A stretch of 64,000 nucleotides of DNA. It comes from Acanthaster planci. Taxonomy: Eukaryota > Echinodermata > Asteroidea > Valvatida > Acanthasteridae. A model generated the notes under the pieces. That model ran no database searches. It saw only the letters and a program-made list of their open reading frames with translations, and was not told where the DNA came from. The stretch's first letter is position 1; each line of letters starts with the position of its first letter. Position numbers and translations under genes: made by a program. The stretch lies in the NCBI RefSeq assembly GCF_001949145.1, contig NW_019091430.1, positions 461,181-525,180 on the forward strand, in the 5' to 3' direction. Shown here one piece after another: positions 46,201 to 48,520 of the stretch.

Positions 46201-47724
46201 TGTCTTTATTGCATGCATTATGCTTACAACTCACACATGCAGAATGAGTGTGAAAACCCAACTGGAACCATGCACTACCTATGCCTGAATACAACTTGCA
46301 CCTATCACAGCATAATTTCAGCCAATTTACTAGCTGCCCACAATGATAATTTTTAGACTAATAAAAACTATTATCATAAACTGGCTTGGAAAAGAAGTCA
46401 AACTGTCTTCTATCATTGAGCTACCGGTATGTCTTTTAAATAAGCAATGTGGTAGATGGCAGTGGCCTTTATAAAGGATATGTATATGTATTGGCTAAAC
46501 TTGTCAACATTAATAACTACATGTGAAAGCAAAGTTTTTCTCTGTTTCTTGTCTCAGACAAGTGGAATCAGCAAACCATTTGAGGTCAGCCATACAGCCC
46601 ATGCCACCTCAGAAGCAGAGGCAAGGAAACTTCTCCAAGACCTTGGGATGGATGGACCTGCCTCTCAAATTCTTGCCCCTTCCCCAACAGAAACCAACTT
46701 GCGTCAAGTGCACAGCTCTGGGGACCTACATGTAGTGGGGTCCATTGGGGAACAAGGTGCCCTACCAAAGCAAAATGCCAGTAAGGGAAATCTGGAAAGT
46801 TGGGACAATGAAGTCAATGAGAGACTCAGTGGTAGGTTCCAGCAACCGCTAGCACCAATTCCTGTTCCCCGGCGCCCTGTTCCTAGGCCAAGGAGTGCTG
46901 TTATGCCAAGTACCATCTGTGTTGGAGAGAATGTGATCACTGAGGTCAAATCATTAGGAGAGGAATCAGCTAAGGAAACCATTGGAAGTGCTCCTGCACC
47001 TGTTCCTGTGACGAGGCCAAGGAAAGCCAAGTTAGAGGCCAAACCTGAGGCATGTCTTGATGCTGATGGGTTGTCTGATACTGAAGAGGAGTTACCTATG
47101 CCCTCCTTGCCTCCACCTACTCTACCCCCTCCCTCTTTGCCACCACCTCCAGTTCCAAAGGCACGACCAGTCCAATCTGCATCAGTTGACAGACATACAA
47201 AAGGTGATCATTTACTAAATTCAACAATTCCTCCACCAGTTCCTGCTTCCAGGCCCCAAAGATTGCAGACAGAAGTCTTGGAGAGGAATGTGAGTGCGTC
47301 TCCTGCCAGTGAACATGGAACACTAGAAAACCCAGTTTTCAACATCATCAATGACAAGTGGGAGGCCTTCCCAGATCAGACAAACAGCAACAACAGTACT
47401 TGCACAGGTAATGGCAGCCAGGTCCTAGATGATCGGCCCCTAGTGCTGATAGCTCCTGCACGGACAGCTCCACCGATTCCAGCAGCTCGTTCAAGCATCG
47501 GTGTGCCAGATGCTTTGCTTCTTGATATGGACGTTGAGCCCCAATTACCACTGGTGGCTCCCCCACCTGTTCCTCCTAGTAGACCAGGTCAACCTTTGAC
47601 CAGAAACACTTCTGTTAGTGCTGTATCCCAAGACATGCGGAATGATGCAGCTGATAGTACCATGTCCATTCTCACAGCAGCTCCACCCCCATTGCCAGCA
47701 AGACCAAAGGTTGGTCCTCCCTGA
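956..47724 (+). CDS. SYNJ: Synaptojanin (Sac1-like plus inositol 5-phosphatase), spliced gene, 19 recognised exons
   Basis: Role, known for the family: a dual phosphoinositide phosphatase that clears PI(4,5)P2 and other phosphoinositides from clathrin-coated vesicles so that the coat is shed. It acts at nerve terminals and other endocytic sites with endophilin and amphiphysin. Seen here: nineteen plus-strand exons join with matching phases into 1465 residues, counted from the first complete codon at 958. Sac domain is about 1 to 400, with the C-x5-R-T motif at Cys314 to Thr321. The 5-phosphatase is about 460 to 790, with [24 protein letters not shown] and SDHRP. An RRM-like domain is about 790 to 920, and a proline-rich tail runs from about 945 to 1465. 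Length is close to the long vertebrate SYNJ1 form. Roughly 70 to 80 N-terminal residues are not confidently located. Whether it equals SYNJ1 or SYNJ2 cannot be told, since invertebrates usually have one gene. Confidence 0.97.
1320..1540. repeat. Member of a GAAAA/TTTTCCC-rich dispersed repeat
   Basis: The segment around 1290 to 1380, read on the minus strand, resembles 2955 to 3045 on the plus strand. Both contain GAATTCC, then TTTTCCCA, then GTTAACTTTCAA and a GTACTGTA word. A relative lies at 26270 to 26400. It is an old, diverged repeat and the reading frames in it are not convincing genes. Confidence 0.5.
1850..2190. repeat. Diverged dispersed repeat, copy 1
   Basis: Shares an ordered series of blocks with 9335 to 9670: CTTGCTCTG, then AAAGGTTTCTTT, AATAAAA-TCAACG/T, CATGTAGCAAATCT, GTCTTTTC, TGTGGTCAC and AGTCAGCGAT. 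The two copies are in the same orientation in different introns. No coding content is seen. Confidence 0.6.
2820..3420. repeat. Purine/pyrimidine-rich repeat with embedded minisatellite
   Basis: Contains several variants of GGGAAAATCTGTGAAAATAT between 2835 and 2930, the GTTAACTTTCAATCGCAATG end shared with 1290 to 1330, and further TGTGAAAA words to 3400. It looks like a degenerate dispersed repeat. No gene is seen. Confidence 0.5.
3091..3180 (+). repeat. 30-bp minisatellite, three exact copies
   Basis: Exact 30-bp units start at 3091, 3121 and 3151, each beginning GTACCTGTATGTGACATG. A partial unit follows at 3181. Sequence identity implies recent expansion or gene conversion. Confidence 0.95.
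4082..4158 (-). repeat. Terminal sequence shared with other Penelope-derived fragments
   Basis: The string GGTGGAAAG, then CTTGCGGTAGCACCATGC, then ATCTCTT and GGTTCT recurs at 12669 to 12736, in inverted form at 12768 to 12840 and 43043 to 43112, and degenerately at 38171 to 38236. It marks one dispersed family attached to the end of this element. Confidence 0.75.
4169..4202 (-). ncRNA. Hammerhead-like core at Penelope-like element end
   Basis: On the minus strand the order CTGACGA, then a short possible stem (ACAG/CTGT), then CGAAAC matches the conserved hammerhead ribozyme core (CUGANGA ... GAAA). Penelope-like elements are known to carry such ribozymes near their terminal repeats. I could not confirm stems I and III or the UH cleavage site, so activity is not claimed. 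Confidence 0.35.
4388..4798 (-). pseudogene. Penelope-like GIY-YIG endonuclease fragment
   Basis: 136 codons. The GIY-YIG signature appears as GVYKIPC-x4-VYSGETGR, followed by W-x-EH (WIKEHKAH) and the [14 protein letters not shown] helix of the PLE endonuclease. PLE endonucleases nick target DNA to prime reverse transcription (family knowledge). The upstream part of the element is in other frames, so this is a relic. Confidence 0.85.
4846..5205 (-). pseudogene. Penelope-like RT thumb/linker fragment
   Basis: 119 codons containing [14 protein letters not shown] and the [12 protein letters not shown] motif, which is the typical C-terminal end of the PLE (and DIRS-related) RT core. It lies just downstream, in element orientation, of the YVDD segment at 5286 to 5303, with a frame change between them. 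Confidence 0.8.
5539..6012 (-). pseudogene. Penelope-like reverse transcriptase, fingers/palm fragment
   Basis: The longest open piece of the element, 157 codons from a methionine at 6012. It carries the PLE motif [20 protein letters not shown] followed by the Y-N-T-A-R-H-L-A segment and the N-I-M-V-S-F-D-V palm motif A with its aspartate. An in-frame stop ends it before motif B ([15 protein letters not shown], readable in the same general region after a break). It is part of a fossil gene, not a functional ORF. Confidence 0.85.
6501..6726 (+). CDS. SYNJ: Synaptojanin exon: Sac domain core
   Basis: Acceptor TTTCTTACAG ends at 6500 and donor GTACAT starts at 6727. Encodes residues 91 to 166, including [25 protein letters not shown] and [12 protein letters not shown], the most conserved Sac-domain block. 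Ends in phase 0. Confidence 0.97.
7301..7537 (+). CDS. Candidate alternative 3'-terminal exon of synaptojanin
   Basis: A good acceptor (TCTTATTTTACAG) ends at 7300. From there a frame in phase with the preceding exon (phase 0 after 6726) stays open for 78 codons to TAA at 7535 to 7537, and AATAAA overlaps the stop (7537 to 7542). The predicted tail ([16 protein letters not shown]...) matches no family I recognise and is lysine- and asparagine-rich. If used, it would give a truncated, catalytically dead Sac fragment. It could equally be chance or part of an old insertion. Confidence 0.3.
   Translation, partial: VGFISFKTAFHEDPVSIYMISNKHTYEELIKLKLKVSKQQYSQVCETMCKIIGHPRSRNKSNENESSDQKHNISKTKF
7537..7542 (+). 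promoter_or_regulatory. AATAAA polyadenylation hexamer after candidate terminal exon
   Basis: Canonical AATAAA that begins on the last base of the TAA stop of the 7301 frame. Such hexamers are frequent by chance in AT-rich introns, so the value lies only in the combination with the open exon. Confidence 0.35.
7780..8000. repeat. ACATGTAC/ACCGGTA-rich patch
   Basis: TACATGTACATGTAG, ACCGGTACATGTACATG and GTACATGTACCGGTAG lie within about 200 bp. The same palindromic words recur across the whole window, mostly in introns. Confidence 0.7.
8324..8574. mobile_element. MITE-like element with about 60-bp terminal inverted repeats
   Basis: The left end (from TGGGTCATTCCA, through GCACAATTTGTGACGGTGT, to GTTACATGGG) is the inverse complement, with few changes, of the right end (CCCACGTAACAATGGACACC, then GTCACAAATTGTGCCCCAAC, to GGAATGATCA). 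No coding content. This is a non-autonomous DNA transposon or foldback sequence. Confidence 0.85.
8853..9001 (+). CDS. SYNJ: Synaptojanin exon: Sac domain
   Basis: Acceptor TTTCAACAG ends at 8852 and donor GTAACA starts at 9002. Encodes residues 167 to 215 plus two bases of Arg216, with [20 protein letters not shown], a hallmark Sac block. Confidence 0.97.
9335..9670. repeat. Diverged dispersed repeat, copy 2
   Basis: Same block order as 1850 to 2190 (CTTGCTCTG, AAAGGTTTCTTTTT, GTGTAGCAAATCT, TGTGGTCACGCAG, GTCAGCGATTGGATAG). A weaker third relative may lie near 19090 to 19250 (GTGTGGTCACCA, AATCAGCGATTC). Confidence 0.6.
9671..11706. other. Intron remainder with weak minus-strand coding traces
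   Basis: Three short minus-strand frames (11087 to 10881, 10714 to 10505 and 10376 to 10032) have protein-like composition. The first is cysteine-rich ([21 protein letters not shown], 21 residues with the final Cys, so zinc binding is conceivable). They lie in order and may be remnants of one inserted gene or transposon, but I recognise none. 11280 to 11640 is ordinary AT-rich intron with ACATGTAC words. Confidence 0.3.
11707..11803 (+). CDS. SYNJ: Synaptojanin exon: Sac domain
   Basis: Acceptor TTTTTATTAG ends at 11706 and donor GTAAGG starts at 11804. One base completes Arg216, then residues 217 to 248 follow, with [20 protein letters not shown], matching the Sac stretch after the APAFDRH motif. 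Confidence 0.96.
11804..14447. other. Intron, otherwise featureless
   Basis: Apart from the inverted repeat at 12669 to 12840, I see AT-rich sequence with dispersed ACATGTAC words and no supported exon on either strand. Confidence 0.6.
12669..12840. repeat. Inverted repeat built from two Penelope-end copies
   Basis: The left arm 12669 to 12736 (GAAAGGCTTGCGGTAGCACC ... GGTTCTGAA) and right arm 12768 to about 12840 (TTCAGAACCACACATACTGG ... GCCTTTC) are inverse complements of roughly 65 bp. The spacer (AAACTGGGAGTATACTTAAT, then GTTTTGGA) looks like a decayed copy of the AACGTTTCGGA segment at 4166 to 4177. This suggests a foldback arrangement of the element's terminal repeat. Confidence 0.8.
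14448..14614 (+). CDS. SYNJ: Synaptojanin exon: Sac domain
   Basis: Acceptor TTTTTTCACAG ends at 14447 and donor GTGAGT starts at 14615. Encodes residues 249 to 303 plus two bases of Asn304, with [13 protein letters not shown] and [10 protein letters not shown]. Confidence 0.96.
14615..19503. other. Large intron with one recognised element
   Basis: Holds copy A of the TTAA element (15630 to 16241). Elsewhere there are a few short frames (for example 18161 to 18430 and 17026 to 17223) without recognisable motifs, and a possible weak relative of the 1850/9335 repeat near 19090 to 19250. No exon is supported. Confidence 0.6.
15630..16241. mobile_element. piggyBac-like TTAA MITE, copy A
   Basis: Starts TTAACCACTTCCTGCC and ends GGCAGCAAGTGGATAA, the near inverse complement. 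The interior matches copy B at 29421 in order (GGGACAAAAGT, GCACAATCTGGGCTCT, GAGTGGCTACCA, GTCCAGTAAATGAAG). TTAA at the ends followed by CC fits non-autonomous piggyBac-type elements. No transposase is present. Confidence 0.8.
19504..19585 (+). CDS. SYNJ: Synaptojanin exon: Sac catalytic motif
   Basis: Acceptor TTCCTTAG ends at 19503 and donor GTGAGA starts at 19586. One base completes Asn304, then residues 305 to 331. It carries the catalytic [12 protein letters not shown] motif, with Cys314 as nucleophile and Arg320, so the Sac phosphatase is predicted active. Some vertebrate SYNJ and SAC relatives are defined by this same motif. Confidence 0.98.
20090..20242 (+). CDS. SYNJ: Synaptojanin exon: Sac domain, C-terminal part
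   Basis: Acceptor TTTTCCGGCAG ends at 20089 and donor GTAAGG starts at 20243. Encodes residues 332 to 382 in phase 0, with [12 protein letters not shown] and [10 protein letters not shown]. It aligns directly with the vertebrate QLEALGL and [10 protein letters not shown] blocks. Confidence 0.97.
20470..23900 (+). mobile_element. Degenerate retroelement, possibly DIRS-like
   Basis: This part of the intron is GC-richer than its surroundings and has broken plus-strand frames. Read across frames, [14 protein letters not shown] (about 22084 to 22125) resembles the DIRS region before RNase [11 protein letters not shown] (about 22849 to 22878) resembles the RNase H start, and [17 protein letters not shown] (about 23031 to 23081) resembles the DIRS RNase H core V-R-S-D-N-T-T-V-V-x-Y-I. 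Stops are frequent. The exact family and ends are not certain, and a non-LTR or other origin is possible for parts of it. Confidence 0.4.
24596..24761 (+). CDS. SYNJ: Synaptojanin exon: end of Sac domain
   Basis: Acceptor TTTGGTACAG ends at 24595 and donor GTAAGC starts at 24762. Encodes residues 383 to 437 plus one base of Ala438, with [19 protein letters not shown] and [11 protein letters not shown], the conserved end of the Sac unit. Confidence 0.97.
24762..26764. other. Intron with ACATGTAC words and a repeat relic
   Basis: ACATGTACATGTG-type words cluster at 25260 to 25500. A TTTCACA/GGGAAA-rich segment at 26270 to 26400 resembles 2880 to 3030. No exon is supported, including the short open frame at 26551 to 26739. 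Confidence 0.6.
26765..26953 (+). CDS. SYNJ: Synaptojanin exon: start of 5-phosphatase domain
   Basis: Acceptor TTTCCCTCTGAAG ends at 26764 and donor GTGTGG starts at 26954. Encodes residues 438 to 500 with the [13 protein letters not shown] motif that opens the inositol 5-phosphatase fold, and TDWLLDNPK. Both ends are phase 1. Confidence 0.96.
26954..28450. other. Intron without recognised features
   Basis: About 1.5 kb. A mildly palindromic GGCATGCATAG region near 27350 and scattered ACATGTAC words are seen. No exon, repeat unit or RNA gene is supported. Confidence 0.6.
28451..28553 (+). CDS. SYNJ: Synaptojanin exon: 5-phosphatase
   Basis: Acceptor TTTGGTTAAG ends at 28450 and donor GTAAGC starts at 28554. 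Encodes residues 501 to 534 with [19 protein letters not shown], the conserved block whose glutamate helps bind the catalytic magnesium in the family. Confidence 0.95.
29035..29175 (+). CDS. SYNJ: Synaptojanin exon: 5-phosphatase
   Basis: Acceptor TATGTGTGTCAG ends at 29034 and donor GTAAGA starts at 29176. In the correct frame it reads [19 protein letters not shown] and [15 protein letters not shown] (residues 535 to 581). This frame has no in-frame start codon, so it is easy to miss. Two other frames over the same DNA are open but meaningless. Confidence 0.95.
29421..29915. mobile_element. piggyBac-like TTAA MITE, copy B
   Basis: Left end TTTTAACCACTTGCCTC and right end GGCAGGAAGTGGTTAA are inverse complements. 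The interior follows copy A (15630 to 16241) in order. It lies between two 5-phosphatase exons and ends about 65 bases before the acceptor at 29978. Confidence 0.85.
29979..30171 (+). CDS. SYNJ: Synaptojanin exon: 5-phosphatase
   Basis: Acceptor TTGGCAG ends at 29978 and donor GTGAGT starts at 30172. Encodes residues 583 to 646 with [13 protein letters not shown] and [19 protein letters not shown]. The histidine in CGHFAAG corresponds to a substrate-binding position of the family. Confidence 0.97.
31049..31238. mobile_element. Short TTAA MITE
   Basis: Left end TTAACCCCTTCGCGCCGGGA and right end TCCCGTTGCGAAGGGGTTAA are inverse complements apart from two or three bases, 190 bp overall. The ends resemble those of copies A to C (TTAACCxCTT), but the interior differs, so it is a separate family of probable piggyBac type. 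Confidence 0.8.
31440..31890 (+). repeat. Dispersed repeat shared with 61800 to 62280
   Basis: Blocks in the same order and orientation: GGAACCCTTC-TTGGAAAAATAA versus GGAACCTTTGGATAGGAATA, TTTGCTAGCATAT, AGAAACTGAAAA-TTG/CCCGAC, TTAAA-GAGAAA, TTCCAAAAATCTAAAAT versus TTCCGAAAATCTAAAAT, and TCATCTAACGTTTACTG-like ends. Diverged copies with no coding content. Confidence 0.6.
32284..32442 (+). CDS. SYNJ: Synaptojanin exon: 5-phosphatase catalytic motif
   Basis: Acceptor TTTCTTTTCAG ends at 32283 and donor GTAAGC starts at 32443. Encodes residues 647 to 699. [12 protein letters not shown] carries the W-x-G-D-x-N-(F/Y)-R signature (Asp661, Asn663, Arg665), predicting an active 5-phosphatase. Confidence 0.98.
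32805..32836. repeat. Perfect 15-bp-arm palindrome
   Basis: TTGAAAAGAAACTAG at 32805 to 32819 is followed after two bases by its exact inverse complement at 32822 to 32836. It can form a tight hairpin. No element ends are seen. Confidence 0.9.
33200..34430 (-). pseudogene. RAG1/Transib-like transposase fossil
   Basis: On the minus strand, four blocks in order, in more than one frame and separated by stops. Block 1 (34425 to 34318) opens after a TTTCAAACAG-like acceptor and reads [16 protein letters not shown]. Block 2 (34282 to 33866) includes [15 protein letters not shown] and [20 protein letters not shown], which resembles the DxxH/CD region around RAG1 Asp708. Block 3 (about 33825 to 33690) is [19 protein letters not shown]. 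Block 4 (33685 to 33200) has [13 protein letters not shown], then [17 protein letters not shown] and [14 protein letters not shown], resembling the RAG1 C-terminal segment around the third catalytic acid (HKTLAHVPEII, then SEGNESGNKLFRRFRK). The similarity is from memory and moderate. Another transposase of the same wide group is possible. The gene is broken and lies antisense in a synaptojanin intron. Confidence 0.6.
34970..35230 (+). repeat. Dispersed repeat with CAAGTTTCAACCCAAT words
   Basis: AAGTTTCAACCCAATCAGGC at about 35103 recurs as AAGTTTTGAACCCAATCAGA near 42300 and as AAGGTTTCAACCCAATTGG near 42530, each followed by an ATGTAC-type word and a statement of AGATA-x-TACA. It looks like an internally repeated, diverged repeat family. 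Confidence 0.5.
35300..35445 (-). other. Short minus-strand protein-like frame of unknown origin
   Basis: From about 35445 down to the stop near 35305, a frame reads [19 protein letters not shown] and then [20 protein letters not shown], with a CTGTAG acceptor-like site just before it. It has no methionine start. It lies upstream, in minus-strand sense, of the RAG1-like fossil and may be an upstream piece of the same insertion. I do not recognise it. Confidence 0.25.
35921..36010. repeat. Imperfect inverted repeat
   Basis: Left arm 35921 to 35965 (TGTAAGCTTGC ... ATCTCTTTTGGAAGAG) and right arm 35973 to 36010 (CTCTTCCAAAAGAGAT ... TGTACTTACA) are inverse complements with a few gaps, with a 7-bp spacer. 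It shares the ATCTCTT and GGTG words of the Penelope-end family only weakly. Confidence 0.8.
37256..37497 (+). CDS. SYNJ: Synaptojanin exon: 5-phosphatase, C-terminal catalytic part
   Basis: Acceptor TTTTCATTTCAG ends at 37255 and donor GTAATA starts at 37498. Encodes residues 700 to 779 plus two bases of Arg780, with [32 protein letters not shown] (P-A/S-W-x-D-R signature) and ELKVSDHR. The histidine of SDHR is the catalytic histidine of the family. Confidence 0.98.
37498..39234. other. Intron, otherwise ordinary
   Basis: Besides the Penelope-end piece at 38171, there are A- and C-homopolymer tracts near 38340 and ACATGTAC words. No exon is supported. Confidence 0.6.
38171..38236 (+). repeat. 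Degenerate Penelope-end fragment
   Basis: GTTTTGCGAAAGCACCACAA followed by TGAGTATGTGTGGTTCTGAA and AAGAAC aligns with the family at 12669, 43043 and 4082. It is truncated after AAGAACGG. Confidence 0.65.
39235..39453 (+). CDS. SYNJ: Synaptojanin exon: end of 5-phosphatase and start of RRM-like domain
   Basis: Acceptor TTCATTTAG ends at 39234 and donor GTGAGA starts at 39454. One base completes Arg780, then residues 781 to 852. It begins [10 protein letters not shown] (continuing SDHRPV) and carries the family's [12 protein letters not shown] and the VGEAVLVR strand of the RRM-like (DUF1866) domain. Confidence 0.96.
39739..40035 (+). repeat. Probable dispersed SINE/MITE-like repeat
   Basis: Runs from an ATAATAATAG lead into TATTTATAGGGCGCCTTTAA, CATGGATCAAAGTGCTGTAC and later TGCCTTGCCCAAGGGCACAC. 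These phrases resemble a repeat common in aquatic animal genomes, recognised from memory only. Ends are not defined. Confidence 0.4.
40036..41175. other. Intron without recognised features
   Basis: About 1.1 kb of AT-rich sequence with a few ACATGTAC words. No exon or RNA gene is supported on either strand. Confidence 0.6.
41176..41254 (+). CDS. SYNJ: Synaptojanin exon: RRM-like domain, ends at a GC donor
   Basis: Acceptor TTATGTGTCAG ends at 41175. One base completes Arg853, then residues 854 to 879 ([20 protein letters not shown], then TLDGTE). Reading on gives Ala-Ser-stop, and there is no GT nearby. The exon joins in phase 0 to the exon at 43478 only if the donor is GAG|GCAAGT, which is the strong GC-donor consensus. 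Confidence 0.93.
41255..41260 (+). promoter_or_regulatory. GC splice donor (GAG|GCAAGT)
   Basis: The intron 41255 to 43477 starts GCAAGT and ends GGCAG. The flanking exon base is G and positions +3 to +6 are AAGT, exactly as expected for the roughly 1 percent of animal introns that use GC-AG borders. Such donors are often associated with alternative splicing. Confidence 0.85.
41686..41942. mobile_element. MITE-like element with about 50-bp inverted ends
   Basis: Left end ACATATGGGTTACTCCAGAA then ATTAGGGGTCC, and right end GGACCCCTAATTCTGGAATT then AACCATATGT, are inverse complements. Inner parts also pair (TGTCCCTGTTACATCTGAC with GTCAGATGTGACAGGGACA). Length is 257 bp and no coding content is seen. 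Confidence 0.85.
41943..43477. other. Intron remainder
   Basis: Contains diverged CAACCCAAT-type repeats (42290 to 42560) and the Penelope-end fragment at 43043. A T-rich tract (43450 to 43475) forms the polypyrimidine tract before the acceptor at 43477. No exon is supported. Confidence 0.6.
43043..43112 (-). repeat. Penelope-end fragment, inverted orientation
   Basis: Reads, on the minus strand, GGTTTGCGGTAGCACCATGC, then GAAGGAACACATCTCTTATG and GAGTATGTGTGGTTCTGAA. This is the best preserved copy of the sequence also seen at 4082, 12669/12768 and 38171. Confidence 0.8.
43478..43646 (+). CDS. SYNJ: Synaptojanin exon: end of RRM-like domain (long-form splice)
   Basis: Acceptor TTTTTGGCAG ends at 43477. 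Encodes residues 880 to 935 plus one base of Asp936, with [20 protein letters not shown] (as in the vertebrate ALKSPDWIKNLEEE) and [17 protein letters not shown]. The donor G|GTATGA at 43647 joins in phase with the proline-rich exon at 44457 and reproduces the vertebrate order (FDMEG, acidic stretch, then PRD). Confidence 0.9.
43478..43693 (+). CDS. SYNJ: Alternative terminal form of the same exon (no proline-rich tail)
   Basis: If the donor at 43647 is skipped, the frame continues through [15 protein letters not shown] to TAG at 43691 to 43693, giving a 950-residue product from residue 1 without SH3-binding motifs. An AATAAA lies at 44330 to 44335 followed by TTTGTTGTATT, all before the next exon at 44457. 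This combination fits intronic polyadenylation. The extra 15 residues could also be chance read-through. Confidence 0.45.
   Translation: MGDKELHVTLMTEDWVNNLEKELAMCAPNTERLFNPVSNSLLGEGFDIPSMSFDMDGMNMISQIDEIFSTF
43926..44036 (-). mobile_element. piggyBac-like TTAA MITE, copy C (one end only)
   Basis: GAGACCCCGGCCACCCATAT through GGCAGGAAGTGGTTAA is the inverse complement of the left end of copy A (TTAACCACTTCCTGCC ... GTGGCCGGGGCCTCC). The other end is missing. It would lie in the 3' untranslated region of the short isoform. Confidence 0.75.
44330..44335 (+). promoter_or_regulatory. Candidate intronic polyadenylation signal
   Basis: AATAAA followed within 25 to 40 bases by the T/GT-rich TTTGTTGTATT. 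It would serve a transcript ending after the TAG at 43693. AATAAA is common in AT-rich DNA, so it is suggestive only. Confidence 0.4.
44457..44881 (+). CDS. SYNJ: Synaptojanin exon: acidic linker and first proline-rich block
   Basis: Acceptor ACATGATGAAG ends at 44456 and donor GTAAGA starts at 44882. Two bases complete Asp936, then residues 937 to 1077. It opens with [18 protein letters not shown], then has SH3-ligand-like [20 protein letters not shown] and [20 protein letters not shown]. In the family, endophilin, amphiphysin and intersectin SH3 domains bind such motifs. The minus strand is also open here because of the proline codons, a composition artefact. Confidence 0.92.
44882..46557. 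other. Intron between the proline-rich exons
   Basis: Apart from the minisatellite there is AT-rich sequence, with a polypyrimidine tract TTTCTCTGTTTCTTGTCTCAG at its end. Short open frames at 46020 to 46356 have no recognisable motif. Confidence 0.6.
45535..45712 (+). repeat. 26-bp minisatellite, seven units
   Basis: Units start at 45535, 45561, 45587, 45613, 45639, 45661 and 45687. Each is 26 bp except the fifth, which is 22 bp with GAGA lost. Consensus begins ATGRTTGGTAATATCTTGAG. It lies in the intron between the two proline-rich exons. Confidence 0.95.
46558..47724 (+). CDS. SYNJ: Synaptojanin last recognised exon: proline-rich tail
   Basis: Acceptor CTTGTCTCAG ends at 46557 and the stop TGA is at 47722 to 47724. 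Encodes residues 1078 to 1465. It contains at least seven proline/arginine SH3-ligand-like motifs: [59 protein letters not shown] and [18 protein letters not shown] segment fits the WxxF consensus for the AP-2 appendage, and a nearby ENPVF resembles NPF. Near the end AAG|GTTGGT could be a donor to a further exon, which I could not find. The upstream 102 bases of the open frame are intron. Confidence 0.93.
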   Translation, partial: TSGISKPFEVSHTAHATSEAEARKLLQDLGMDGPASQILAPSPTETNLRQVHSSGDLHVVGSIGEQGALPKQNASKGNLESWDNEVNERLSGRFQQPLAPIPVPRRPVPRPRSAVMPSTICVGENVITEVKSLGEESAKETIGSAPAPVPVTRPRKAKLEAKPEACLDADGLSDTEEELPMPSLPPPTLPPPSLPPPPVPKARPVQSASVDRHTKGDHLLNSTIPPPVPASRPQRLQTEVLERNVSASPASEHGTLENPVFNIINDKWEAFPDQTNSNNSTCTGNGSQVLDDRPLVLIAPARTAPPIPAARSSIGVPDALLLDMDVEPQLPLVAPPPVPPSRPGQPLTRNTSVSAVSQDMRNDAADSTMSILTAAPPPLPARPKVGPP

Positions 47725-48520
47725 TTTTTTTCTACTTTTGAACTGTGCATTTTATACTTGCCAAAGGGGCGGGGTTAAAATTTCAGCTTGATATCTGTCT
47801 TTGGCATCAAGACCCATTTTTATCTCTAATCACCCAAATGCAGCTCATTTTTTCTACTGCAGAAACAGTGTTTAATGTGAAACCCAAGTTTTTTTCTATT
47901 TGGGTTTAATAGTGTTTAAAATCAATTACAGAGCTCAAGATGGAGCTGAGAATCAAGGCTGTCATCTGTTACAAATGCATTGAACTGATCACAGAGGATT
48001 GCTTAGTCCAAATGAAAGGAATTTTACAACCTACCTAAATCACCTTAGCAGCTGCCTAATTTACACAGGTATACTAGTGCACAATAGTTTGGTGATGTTT
48101 AGTGGTATTGCTGATTTCCATGCTGTCATTTACCATCCCATGAAGTGAAATTGTGGTGCAGTCACGTCACTGGCCTTCATTCTCAACAAGGACTCTATAG
48201 ATTAATGTGAAAGGGTCATTCATTAGTCAATAGTGGTCACTTTCATGAAAAACACAGAAAAGGATTCTTTTCCTTCATTTTTTCGATCAATTACATGTAA
48301 AGGACATATGGGCTAATCAGTCTGCTCAAAACAGCTCCCTGTTGGTTTCTTTACACATTAAGTGCAAAGCTCAACTAGTGGTCATATCTGTCACTTTGTG
48401 AAATGCAAAATGGTATTGCTGTTCAAGATTTTTAATTGAATCCAGCCACATTTGTTTCGTTCACTAATGTCAAGTTACAGGGTAATAAAATTGGATTTGT
48501 TTTTAATCTTTAAAAAATGC
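47725..48520 (+). other. Presumed 3' untranslated region
   Basis: No coding exon is recognised directly after the stop. Sequence is AT-rich and ends at the candidate AATAAA. If the cryptic donor AAG|GTTGGT at about 47709 is used, part of this would be intron. Confidence 0.4.
48484..48489 (+). promoter_or_regulatory. Candidate polyadenylation signal of the long transcript
   Basis: First AATAAA after the stop at 47724, about 760 bases downstream, followed by the T-rich TTGGATTTGTTTTTAATC. Another candidate is at about 49765 (TTTAATAAAC). The choice cannot be settled from sequence alone. Confidence 0.45.

Noticed and set aside
46456-46557. Methionine start at 46456 for the last exon
   Set aside because: The region contains a polypyrimidine tract and acceptor at 46557, and conserved sequence begins only after it.
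46586-47566. Minus-strand frames opposite the last exon
   Set aside because: Same antisense effect, with no independent motif or splice context.
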